From Pseudomonadota bacterium (lineage in GTDB: Bacteria > Pseudomonadota > Gammaproteobacteria > Xanthomonadales > Xanthomonadaceae): a stretch of DNA of 64,000 nucleotides. The DNA lies in the NCBI GenBank assembly GCA_018241125.1, contig JAFEEL010000009.1, positions 62,001 to 126,000 on the forward strand, given 5' to 3'. Positions 19,819-27,398 of the stretch are shown one piece after another. The stretch's first letter is position 1, and each line of letters starts with the position of its first letter. Both the position numbers and the translations under genes were made by a program. The notes under the pieces were generated by a model. It did not search any database. It worked only from the letters and a program-made list of their open reading frames with translations, and was not told the origin of the DNA.

Positions 19819-21158
19819 GCGATTCCATTTGGACGGAGCTGTCATTTTCCGACCTTGCGGCGGACAGCCCGAATTCTATTGTGGGTGGCCCATTTGGCTC
19901 GAACTTGGTTTCGAGTGACTACACCGAAAGTGGCGTCCCCGTCATCCGCGGCCAGAACATGGGTGGTGGGCGATGGGTCGGGGGTGACTTCGCTTTCGTG
20001 TCCGACGAAAAAGCGGAATCGCTGCGAGCGAACTTGGCGCGCCCCGGTGACGTGGTTTTTACGCAGCGCGGAACGCTTGGCCAAGTAGCACTCGTTCCGG
20101 GTGCGCCGTGGGATCGTTACGTCATTTCGCAGAGCCAGATGAAGGCTACCGTCAACCGTGACCTGGCCGATCCGCTGTTTGTGTACTACTACTTCACCAG
20201 TCCAGTTGAGCAACAGTACATTTTTGCCAATGCGATACAGACGGGTGTGCCGCACTCCAACTTAGGTCAGCTACGCGCGCACCCAATGCGTATTCCGTTG
20301 GTTGCCGAGCAACGCGCCATCGCCGGCGTCCTCGGAGCGCTGGACGACAAGATCGAGCAGAACCGGCGTACGGCGCAGGCGCTGGAAAAGCTGGCGCGGG
20401 CCATCTTCCGCGCCTGGTTCGTGGACTTCGAGCCGGTCAAGGCGAAGGCCGCCGGCGCGACGAGCTTCCCCTCCATGCCCCAGCCCGTCTTCGACGCGCT
20501 GCCCACCCGCTTCGTCGATTCCGCCATCGGCCCCGTGCCGGAAGGGTGGGGTGTCAAGCCGCTTTCGGAAGCCTGCACGCTGGTCAGCGGGGGCACGCCC
20601 AAGCGTTCTGAGTCCTCTTATTGGGGAGGAGGCGTTCCTTGGTATTCCGTGCGGGACGCTCCGAGTGACGGGAACGTATGGGTGACAACAACTGCGGAAA
20701 ACATCAGCGAAGTGGGGCTCGCAGACAGCGCAGCGAGGCTGCTTCCCAAAGGAGGCACGATTATTTCGGCGCGAGGAACCGTTGGGAAGATCGCCATGGC
20801 CGGTGCTCCGATGGCGTTCAATCAGTCTTGCTATGGGTTGTTGCCTACCGATGAGCAAGCGTTCGGTTACTTGTACCAGCTTGTGCAGTCGGCAGTAGGC
20901 GAGTTGCAGCAGCGAACGCACGGATCGGTTTTCGACACGATCACCCGAGCGACCTTTGATGCGCTCATGGTTGTGAGCCCAGACGGAAGCGTGGTGTCTG
21001 GCTTCACTCAGGTCGTTGGAAAGTACTTTGACTTGATGTTGGCTCTCAAGAAGGAGTCTTCCAAGCTCGCCCAAATGCGCGACTACCTGCTCCCCAAGCT
21101 CCTGAGCGGGCAAGTCCGCGTCCGCGATGCGGAGCGCATCGCCGCTACGGTGGCGTAG
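19815..21158 (+). CDS. hsdS: Type I restriction-modification specificity subunit HsdS
   Basis: The 447-residue subunit reads the bipartite DNA target. It has two target-recognition domains (about residues 5-170 and 250-400), each followed by a conserved helical spacer: [47 protein letters not shown] after the first, and a shorter coiled-coil ([30 protein letters not shown]) after the second. TRD1 contains [13 protein letters not shown] and [12 protein letters not shown]2 contains [24 protein letters not shown]. The TRD-coding DNA is visibly less GC-rich than its neighbours, as is usual for exchanged specificity domains. ATGA overlap with hsdM shows translational coupling. The target sequence cannot be predicted by eye. 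Confidence 0.94.
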   Translation: MSDSIWTELSFSDLAADSPNSIVGGPFGSNLVSSDYTESGVPVIRGQNMGGGRWVGGDFAFVSDEKAESLRANLARPGDVVFTQRGTLGQVALVPGAPWDRYVISQSQMKATVNRDLADPLFVYYYFTSPVEQQYIFANAIQTGVPHSNLGQLRAHPMRIPLVAEQRAIAGVLGALDDKIEQNRRTAQALEKLARAIFRAWFVDFEPVKAKAAGATSFPSMPQPVFDALPTRFVDSAIGPVPEGWGVKPLSEACTLVSGGTPKRSESSYWGGGVPWYSVRDAPSDGNVWVTTTAENISEVGLADSAARLLPKGGTIISARGTVGKIAMAGAPMAFNQSCYGLLPTDEQAFGYLYQLVQSAVGELQQRTHGSVFDTITRATFDALMVVSPDGSVVSGFTQVVGKYFDLMLALKKESSKLAQMRDYLLPKLLSGQVRVRDAERIAATVA

Positions 21159-21192
21159 CCGCGCATCCCATCGTGTGCGTTCCGTCCTCGTG

Positions 21193-21235
21193 CGCCAAGG
21201 TGGCGTTGGATTTGGCCGGTGGCCAAGGGTAAAGT
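21193..21235 (+). promoter_or_regulatory. Putative promoter with embedded palindrome for the toxin-antitoxin genes
   Basis: A candidate -35 TTGGAT (21206-21211) and -10 TAAAGT (21230-21235) are 18 bases apart. Between them lies a perfect inverted repeat TTGGCC-GGT-GGCCAA (21212-21226), and just upstream is a second, CGCCA-AGG-TGGCG (21193-21205). An operator located between -35 and -10 is the usual arrangement for toxin-antitoxin autorepression. It would give the genes between hsdS and hsdR their own promoter. The match is by eye. Confidence 0.5.
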
Positions 21236-21262
21236 CGCCTTGTGCAACATGGAGACGCGAAC

Positions 21263-21487
21263 ATGTCCGCTTCCGCGAAAGCCGTACTGCAAGAGGCGCT
21301 GCGGCTCCCGCCGGCGGAACGCGCGGCGCTGGTGGAGGGCCTCATCGGCAGCCTGGATCAACCCGACCCGGCCATGGATGCCCTGTGGCTGAAGGAAGCC
21401 GAAGACCGCATGGCGGCGTATCGTGCCGGCGAGCTGGGCGCGGTCGATGCCGAGAAGGCCTTTGCTGAACTCGGTCAGCGGGTGTGA
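21263..21487 (+). CDS. Type II antitoxin, putative addiction-module component family
   Basis: The 74-residue protein (MSASAKAVLQEALRLPPAERAALVEGLIGSLDQPDPAMDALWLKEAEDRMAAYRAGELGAVDAEKAF...) matches the small TIGR02574-type addiction-module proteins: helix with LPPAERAALVEGLIGSLD, then a W-x-x-E-A-E-x-R helix and a C-terminal arm that wraps the toxin. ATG 21263 is chosen for GGAG eight bases upstream. Its stop overlaps the start of the following toxin reading frame (GTGA), the standard antitoxin-toxin coupling. The antitoxin is intact although its toxin is broken. Confidence 0.8.
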   Translation: MSASAKAVLQEALRLPPAERAALVEGLIGSLDQPDPAMDALWLKEAEDRMAAYRAGELGAVDAEKAFAELGQRV

Positions 21488-21678
21488 AGGTTCGACTGCT
21501 CGATCCCGCGCAGCGCGAGTTGGTCGAAGCGATCGAGTATTACAACAACGAGCGGGCGGGCCTGGGCAGCGAATTTCGGAATGAAGCCTGGCTCGCCGTT
21601 CAACGCAATCCAGTCAGGAGTTGCGCGTCGATCGCGGGTGGGCGGTCGGTCCGGCTCGTTATTCAAGTAATTGTATAA
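21484..21678 (+). pseudogene. Truncated RelE/ParE-type toxin remnant
   Basis: The first ~36 residues (VRLLDPAQRELVEAIEYYNNERAGLGSEFRNEAW) match the N-terminal half of ParE/RelE toxins, including the helical hairpin and the YYN..R..LG..F pattern. After ...VQRNP the expected central strands and the C-terminal R-x-x-x-x-x-FPY-x-x-x-Y region are absent; the frame runs through an unrelated Arg/Ser-rich stretch and stops at 64 residues instead of ~95-100. The GTG start overlaps the antitoxin stop. It is most likely a decayed, inactive toxin; an internal deletion plus frameshift would explain it. Confidence 0.7.
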
Positions 21679-21694
21679 ACATGCAGATACTTGT

Positions 21695-22033
21695 ATGATC
21701 GAGGGCATGAAGCCACTGCTGTTCGTCGACTCCAGCCGCGAGGACTTGATCGACATGCCGGCTGCGGTTCGCCATACGCTGGGTATGGAATTGATGCGCG
21801 TGCAATGGGGCAGCAAGCCGCACAATTTCAAGCCGATGGCGACGGTCGGAGCGGGTGTACATGAGTTGCGGGTACGCGATGTCAGTGGCGCGTACCGCGT
21901 GATCTATGTCGCCAAGTTTGCCGACGCGGTGTATGTGCTGCATGCGTTTCAGAAGAAAACGCAGAAAACCGCCAAGGCCGATATCGAGCTGGCTGCCCGG
22001 CGTTATCGGGCGTTGGTGGCCAGCCTCAAGTGA
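21695..22033 (+). CDS. higB: HigB/RelE-family toxin (phage-derived Gp49-like)
   Basis: The ~112-residue protein has the full pattern of ribosome-dependent mRNA-cleaving HigB toxins: KPLLFVDSSREDLIDMPAAVRHTLGMELMRVQWG, HNFKPMATVGAGVHELRVRDVSGAYRVIYVAKF, and the C-terminal VYVLHAFQKKTQKTAKADIELAARRY. Starts at 21695 (MIEGMKP) and 21707 (MKP) are both possible; neither has an ideally spaced ribosome-binding site. The next gene is its antitoxin, giving the toxin-first order typical of higBA. It has no counterpart in the standard hsd operon and is presumably a later insertion. Confidence 0.88.
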   Translation: MIEGMKPLLFVDSSREDLIDMPAAVRHTLGMELMRVQWGSKPHNFKPMATVGAGVHELRVRDVSGAYRVIYVAKFADAVYVLHAFQKKTQKTAKADIELAARRYRALVASLK

Positions 22034-22051
22034 ATGTGTTGGAGTGTGGAC

Positions 22052-22339
22052 ATGAACGACATCAAGCTGAGCAAAAGCCGTGGCAACGTGTTCGCCGATC
22101 TTGGCTTTCCCCCGGCCGAGGCCGAGGTGATGCGGCTGCGTGCCGAAGTCATGATTCGTCTGGAACAGTTCGTGCGCGATCAGGGCTGGACGCAGGCCGA
22201 AGCCGCGCGTCGCCTGGGCGTGACCCAGCCGCGCATTTCCCGTCTGCTCAAAGGTGCAAGCGATGAGTTCAGCCTGGATATGCTGGTGACGTTGGCCGCG
22301 CGCGCCGGGCTGCATCCGGCATTGCAGCTGGCCGCGTGA
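22052..22339 (+). CDS. higA: HigA-like XRE-family antitoxin
   Basis: The 95-residue protein carries a Cro/C1-type helix-turn-helix (WTQAEAARRLGVTQPRISRLLKG, about residues 45-68) behind an N-terminal segment NVFADLGFPPAEAEVMRLRAEVMIRLEQF, the arrangement of HigA-type antitoxins that also repress their own operon. ATG 22052 has a good GGAG upstream. Its TGA stop overlaps the GTG start of hsdR by four bases, so translation of the restriction subunit appears to be coupled to that of the antitoxin. Confidence 0.9.
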   Translation: MNDIKLSKSRGNVFADLGFPPAEAEVMRLRAEVMIRLEQFVRDQGWTQAEAARRLGVTQPRISRLLKGASDEFSLDMLVTLAARAGLHPALQLAA

Positions 22340-25300
22340 ACCAGGCAAGCGCAGCTGCCGGCGCCGCGCCTACCGAGCAATTGGTGGAAGACGTTGCTGC
22401 CGCCCACTTCGGCGCGATTGGTGCCACCGTCAAACGCGGGGTGGACATCGACGACGCGGCCGAACGTGCCGGTACTGAAAACTGCCTGTTGCAAGGTCGC
22501 CTTGCCTCCGCGTTGCAGCGCCTCAACCCCCATCTTCCCCATGACACGCTGGAAGGCGTGGCGCGCACGCTCATCCATCCGCCGCACCCGACGCTGATCC
22601 AGAACAACCGCTGGTTCCATGGCTTGCTGGTGGATGGCGTGCCGGTCGAATACCGCGACACCAAGACCGGCGAGATGCGCGGTGGTCGTGCGCGCCTGAT
22701 CGATTTCGACAATCCGGCGGCGAACGACTGGCTGGCGGTGCGCCAGCTCACCATTACTGGCGCATCGGGCAAGCACATTCGCCCGGACTTGCTGCTGTTC
22801 GTCAACGGCCTGCCGGTGGTGGTGATCGAGCTGAAAGACCCGGCGGACGAGAAGGCCGATCTTCGCGTGGCCATCGACCGGCTCAAGCGCTACATGGCGA
22901 CCGCGCCCGACCTGTTCGTGCCCAACCTGCTGTGCGCGGCGTCGGACGGAATGCTGACCCGCGTGGGCTCCATCACCGCCGGCCCCAGCCGCTTCATGCC
23001 GTGGCGACCGCTGGCCGATGAAGGCGGTGCGCCAACGCTGGAAGCGCTGATTTGTGGGCTGCTGGAACCGCGCGCGTTGCTCGATTATCTGCGCGCCTGT
23101 GTCACCTTCGAGGAAGACGAGCGCGGCGACATCATCAAGAAGGTGGCCGGCTATCACCAGTTCCGCGCGGTGCGCAAGGCGCGCGCCAGTGTGCTGGCGC
23201 ATTTGAAGCCCGAGGGCGACGGGCGCGGTGGCGTGATCTGGCACACGCAGGGTTCGGGCAAGTCGCTGACCATGCTGATGCTGGCCGGCGCGTTGATCCG
23301 CGAACCGCGTCTGGCCAACCCTACCGTAGTGATGATTACCGACCGCAACGATCTGGACGATCAACTGTTCGATACCTTTGCCTCCGGTCGCGCGTTGCTG
23401 CGCCAAACGCCGGTGCAAGCCGCGAGTCGAGATGACCTGAAAGCGCTGCTCGACCGTGCCGCGGGTGGCGTGGTGTTCACCACCATCCAGAAGTTTGCGG
23501 AAAGTCACGGCGTGATTTCCGAGCGCACCAACGTGGTGGTGATGGCCGACGAAGCCCACCGCAGCCAGTACGGCTTTGTCGAAGGCGGCGCGCGCTGGAT
23601 GCGCGAGGCGCTGCCCAATGCCACGTTCGTCGGTTTCACCGGCACGCCGCTGGAAGGCGACGACAAGAACACCATCCACGTGTTCGGCGAGTACGCGGAC
23701 GTGTACGACATCCGGCAGGCGGTGGAGGACGGCGCTACCAAGCCGCTGTATTACGAATCGCGTATCGTCAAATTGCGCGTGGATGACGAGGGCGCCCGTG
23801 TCGCCGAAGAACAGCTCGACGAGATTGCAGCGGTGGCCAAGGCCGACGACGACAGCGCGGAAGACCGTCCTTATCGCGTGCGGCTGGAATCGCTGGTAGG
23901 TGCGCAGGAGCGTATCGAGCGCCTGGCGGCCTTCATCGTCGAGCACTGGGACGCGCGTCGCTCGGCGATGGAAGGCAAGGCCATGGTGGTGACCATGAGC
24001 CGTGACATTGCCGCCCGGCTGTACGAGGCCATCCACGCGCTGCGCCCGGACTGGCACGATGCCGACGACGAGCGCGGCGCGATGAAGGTGGTGGTCACCG
24101 GCAGCGGCGACGATCCGGAACCGTTGCGCAGTCACGTGCGTACCAAGGCCGCGCGCAAGCGCTTGGCCGAACGCTTCAAAGACCCGGCCGATGAGCTGCG
24201 GCTGGTGATCGTGTGCGATATGTGGCTGACTGGGTTCGACTGCCCGCCGGCGCACACCTTGTATCTGGACAAGCCGCTGGCCGGCCACAACCTGATGCAG
24301 GCCATCGCGCGCGTGAACCGCGTGTACGGCGACAAGCCCGGCGGTTTGATCGTGGACATGCTCGGTCTCGCCGACCAGTTGGCCGATGCCCTGGCCACCT
24401 ACACCCGCGCCGGGGGTACCGGCGAAGCCGTGCGGCAGGTGCAAGGCGAAGCCGTGCCCGCGATGCAGGCCGGGTTCGAGAAACTGCGCGACTTCTTCCA
24501 CGGCTGTGACTATGCGGCCGCGCTGGGTGCCGAACCGCAAGACGTGCTGCCGATCTACCTGCGCGCCATCGACCACGTGCTGGGCCAGAACGACGGCTGG
24601 CAGCGATTCCGTGCGCTGGTGAAGGAGCTGTCGACCGCGTTCGCGCTGGCCGTGCCGCGGCCGGAGACCACGGACGTTACGCCGCATCTGGCGTTCTTCC
24701 AGCGCTGCGCCGCGATGATCCGCAAACGGCTGGCCGATGATGACGGGCGGCACGCCACCAACAGCCGGCAACGCGACGTGGACGCCGCCGTGCGGCAAGT
24801 CATCGGCGGTGCGGTCGATGCCGACGACGTGATCGACCTGTTCGCCGTGGCCGGTCTTGAAGAAGTCCGCTTGGACATCCTGAGCGACGACTTCCTGCAA
24901 CGTGTGGCGTCGCTGGAACAAAAGAACCTGGCGCTGGAAACGCTGCGCAAGCTGCTCAACGACCAGATTCGCATCACCGAACGCAGCAACATCGTGCAAA
25001 GCCGCAAGTTCCGCGAGGCGCTGGAAGCCGCCATGTCGCGCTACACCAACAAGGCAATTTCCACCGCCGAAATGATCACGCGGTTGATCGACCTGGCCAA
25101 AAGCCTGCGTGAAGCGAAGGCGCACGGCGAGCAACTGGGCCTGAGTACCGAAGAAACCGCGTTCTACGACGCGCTGGCCGACAATGGTTCGGCACGCGAG
25201 GCCATGCAAAGCGACACGCTTCGTCTGATGGCGCGCGAGCTGGCCGAGATGGTCAAGAAAATGCCCAAGCTCGACTGGACACAGCGCGAGTCGGTGCGCG

Positions 25301-25422
25301 CCACCCTGCGCCGCAACGTGCGCCGGATGCTCGCCAAGTACGGGTACCCTCCCGACCTTGCCGAAGGGGCGACGCAGTTGATCCTGCGTCAGGCCGAGCT
25401 TTCGACGGAGAACGGCGAATAG
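22336..25422 (+). CDS. hsdR: Type I restriction-modification restriction/translocase subunit HsdR
   Basis: The 1028-residue motor-nuclease cuts unmodified DNA after ATP-driven translocation. The N-terminal nuclease domain shows the PD-(D/E)xK elements RPDLLLF (Asp151) and VVVIELKDP (Glu165/Lys167). The SF2 helicase core follows: Walker A HTQGSGKS (303-310), DEAH box MADEAHRSQYG (405-408), GFTGTPL, CDMWLTGFDCPP and QAIARVNRVY. The C-terminal ~250 residues form the helical HsdM/S-binding region. Translation starts at GTG 22336, overlapping higA by four bases. All catalytic motifs are intact, so the restriction system looks functional. Confidence 0.95.
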   Translation: MNQASAAAGAAPTEQLVEDVAAAHFGAIGATVKRGVDIDDAAERAGTENCLLQGRLASALQRLNPHLPHDTLEGVARTLIHPPHPTLIQNNRWFHGLLVDGVPVEYRDTKTGEMRGGRARLIDFDNPAANDWLAVRQLTITGASGKHIRPDLLLFVNGLPVVVIELKDPADEKADLRVAIDRLKRYMATAPDLFVPNLLCAASDGMLTRVGSITAGPSRFMPWRPLADEGGAPTLEALICGLLEPRALLDYLRACVTFEEDERGDIIKKVAGYHQFRAVRKARASVLAHLKPEGDGRGGVIWHTQGSGKSLTMLMLAGALIREPRLANPTVVMITDRNDLDDQLFDTFASGRALLRQTPVQAASRDDLKALLDRAAGGVVFTTIQKFAESHGVISERTNVVVMADEAHRSQYGFVEGGARWMREALPNATFVGFTGTPLEGDDKNTIHVFGEYADVYDIRQAVEDGATKPLYYESRIVKLRVDDEGARVAEEQLDEIAAVAKADDDSAEDRPYRVRLESLVGAQERIERLAAFIVEHWDARRSAMEGKAMVVTMSRDIAARLYEAIHALRPDWHDADDERGAMKVVVTGSGDDPEPLRSHVRTKAARKRLAERFKDPADELRLVIVCDMWLTGFDCPPAHTLYLDKPLAGHNLMQAIARVNRVYGDKPGGLIVDMLGLADQLADALATYTRAGGTGEAVRQVQGEAVPAMQAGFEKLRDFFHGCDYAAALGAEPQDVLPIYLRAIDHVLGQNDGWQRFRALVKELSTAFALAVPRPETTDVTPHLAFFQRCAAMIRKRLADDDGRHATNSRQRDVDAAVRQVIGGAVDADDVIDLFAVAGLEEVRLDILSDDFLQRVASLEQKNLALETLRKLLNDQIRITERSNIVQSRKFREALEAAMSRYTNKAISTAEMITRLIDLAKSLREAKAHGEQLGLSTEETAFYDALADNGSAREAMQSDTLRLMARELAEMVKKMPKLDWTQRESVRATLRRNVRRMLAKYGYPPDLAEGATQLILRQAELSTENGE

Positions 25423-25442
25423 CCGTATCCGCAGGCCTGGTT

Positions 25443-25612
25443 AGCAGGCTGTTGAAAAACAGCCTGCTGATGCGATCCGTGGACGGATCGCACGCCAATC
25501 AAACACGCAAGTGTTTGATTGGGCGGAGCCGAGTACGGGCATGCACCGGACTGGGCGCGTTGAAAAAGGGCAGAGCCTGCCCCGCGCAGGCGAGGGAAAG
25601 CCCTTTTTCAAC
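25443..25612. repeat. Chain of perfect hairpins (structured intergenic element)
   Basis: Four inverted repeats follow one another with few free bases: AGCAGGCTGTT/AACAGCCTGCT with GAAA loop (25443-25468); TGCGATCCGT/ACGGATCGCA with a two-base gap (25471-25492); CCAATCAAACAC/GTGTTTGATTGG with GCAA loop (25495-25522); and GTTGAAAAAGGGC/GCCCTTTTTCAAC (25559-25612) enclosing an inner stem GCCTGC/GCAGGC (25575-25591). Two of the loops are GNRA tetraloops, which favours RNA structure. The motif GTTGAAAAA occurs in both the first and last stems. It lies between convergent hsdR and tRNA-Pro and may be a terminator-like or mobile repeat element. No protein-coding reading is supported here. Confidence 0.7.
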
Positions 25613-25731
25613 AACCTGTTGGAGGGGCGGGTGCTGCCTACACCCGAGGCCCGTAAACGGCGCAATGTTCGCCTGATGTTCCCAAAATCCCGCTTCGGCG
25701 GCTTTCTTTTTGCAGAACGAGTGCAGCAAAA

Positions 25732-25756
25732 GAAAACCGGCGCGAGGCCGGTTTTC
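25732..25756 (-). terminator. Rho-independent terminator of tRNA-Pro
   Basis: Read on the minus strand, GAAAACCGGC and its complement GCCGGTTTTC form a 10-bp stem with a five-base loop, followed by CTTTTGC. It begins 22 bases after the tRNA 3' end, the expected place for its terminator. The U-run is short but the stem itself ends in U residues. Confidence 0.75.
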
Positions 25757-25777
25757 AGGTAACTATATTGATTTGTT

Positions 25778-25854
<77 letters not shown>

Positions 25855-25866
25855 ACTGAGCCGCAT

Positions 25867-25895
25867 ATTGTATGGATCGAAACGTTGCCGGGCAA
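25867..25895 (-). promoter_or_regulatory. Sigma-70 promoter of tRNA-Pro
   Basis: On the minus strand a -35 TTGCCC (25895-25890) and a -10 TACAAT (25872-25867) are separated by 17 bases, with the tRNA 5' end 12 bases beyond the -10. Between -10 and tRNA the sequence is GC-rich (GCGGCTC), similar to stringent discriminators. Confidence 0.7.
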
Positions 25896-25994
25896 GAGTG
25901 TGCGGCGACCGGCTAGAATCGCGGTTCCCGCCATGGCCTGCCAGCGGCGGGTGGCGTTGTCGTCGAAGACCCTTGCAAACCCACGGAGTCCGCC

Positions 25995-27398
25995 TTGATC
26001 AAGCCCCGCACCATGCCCGGTGTGATGGAACTGCTGCCACGCGAGCAGATCGCGTTCCAGCGCATGCTCGACACCATCCGCCGCCACTACGAGCGCTTCG
26101 GCTTCCTGCCGGTGGAGACGCCGGCGATCGAGCTGTCCGAGGTGTTGCTGACCAAGACCGGCGGCGAGACCGAACGGCAGGTGTATTTCGTGCAGTCCAC
26201 CGGCGCGCTGGACAAGACCGGCGACGGCGTGCCGGAGCTGGCGCTGCGCTTCGATCTAACGGTGCCGCTGGCGCGTTTCGTCGCCGAGCACGAGCACGCC
26301 CTCGCGTTCCCGTTCCGGCGCTACCAGATCCAGCGCGTGTACCGCGGCGAGCGTGCGCAGCGCGGGCGCTTCCGCGAGTTCTACCAGGCCGACATCGACG
26401 TGATCGGCAAGGACGGCCTGTCGATCCGCTTCGACGCCGAGTTGCCGGCGGTGATCCATGCGGTGTTCACTGAACTGGCGATCGGGCCGTTCACGATCTG
26501 GCTCAACAATCGCAAGCTGATGCGCGGCTTCCTCGAAGGGCTGGGCGTCGCCGACGTGCAGGCGCAAGCGCTGCTGCTGCGCGAGGTGGACAAGCTCGAC
26601 AAGCGCGGCGCCGATGCGGTGCGCGCCACCCTGACCGGCGAGGGTTTCGGGTTGTCGTCGGAAGTCGCCGACCGCCTGCTGGATTTCGTACGCATCCGCT
26701 CGCACGGCCACGACGACGCGCTGGCAAAGCTCACCGCGCTGGGCGCGGGCAGCGACACCTTCAATGCCGGCGTGTCCGAGCTGCGTGAGGTGCTGGAGAT
26801 GGTGCGCGCGCTGGGCGTGCCCGAGTCGGCGTATGCCATCAACCTGTCGATCGCGCGCGGTCTGGATTACTACACCGGCACGGTGTTCGAGACCACGCTG
26901 AACGACCACCCGCAGATCGGTTCGATCTGCTCGGGCGGTCGCTACGAGGATCTGGCAGGCAACTACACCAAGTCGAAGCTGCCCGGCGTTGGCATCTCCA
27001 TCGGTGTGACGCGGTTGTTCTGGCAATTGCAGGAGGCTGGCTTGATCGACAAGGCCGACAGCTCGGTGCAGGTGCTGGTCGGCCTGCTCGACGCGCCGCG
27101 ATTGCACGAAAATCTGGCCATCGCCCGCGAGCTGCGCGCCGGCGGCATCAACACCGAGGTGCAGCTCGAGCCGCGCAAGCTGAAGGGGCAGATGCAGTAC
27201 GCCGATCGTGCCGGTATCCGCTTCGTGCTGATGGTCGGTGAAGACGAAGCCGCGCGCGGCGTGGTGGCGGTGAAGGACATGCGTCGCGGCGAGCAGTTCG
27301 AGGTCGCGCGCGGCGAACTGGTGGATGCGCTGCGGGTGGAAATCGAGCAGGCGGCAGTGATGCGCGCCGGCCACGAATGCGATGGAGGTGCGGAGTGA
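25995..27398 (+). CDS. hisS: Histidyl-tRNA synthetase
   Basis: The 467-residue class II synthetase attaches histidine to tRNA-His. Motif 1 is around [15 protein letters not shown], motif 2 is [31 protein letters not shown], the histidine-specific loop is [16 protein letters not shown], and motif 3 is [13 protein letters not shown]. The C-terminal anticodon-binding domain starts near VQVLVGLL. The start is a TTG at 25995 ([14 protein letters not shown]) preceded by GGAG at good spacing; ATG 26013 is possible but would cut the conserved N-terminus. The stop overlaps the next gene (GTGA), coupling it to the ammonia-lyase. Confidence 0.95.
   Translation: MIKPRTMPGVMELLPREQIAFQRMLDTIRRHYERFGFLPVETPAIELSEVLLTKTGGETERQVYFVQSTGALDKTGDGVPELALRFDLTVPLARFVAEHEHALAFPFRRYQIQRVYRGERAQRGRFREFYQADIDVIGKDGLSIRFDAELPAVIHAVFTELAIGPFTIWLNNRKLMRGFLEGLGVADVQAQALLLREVDKLDKRGADAVRATLTGEGFGLSSEVADRLLDFVRIRSHGHDDALAKLTALGAGSDTFNAGVSELREVLEMVRALGVPESAYAINLSIARGLDYYTGTVFETTLNDHPQIGSICSGGRYEDLAGNYTKSKLPGVGISIGVTRLFWQLQEAGLIDKADSSVQVLVGLLDAPRLHENLAIARELRAGGINTEVQLEPRKLKGQMQYADRAGIRFVLMVGEDEAARGVVAVKDMRRGEQFEVARGELVDALRVEIEQAAVMRAGHECDGGAE

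Noticed and set aside
22180-25209. A 1009-codon minus-strand open frame opposite hsdR
   Set aside because: Shadow of hsdR; no recognisable domain, while hsdR has all type I restriction motifs in frame.
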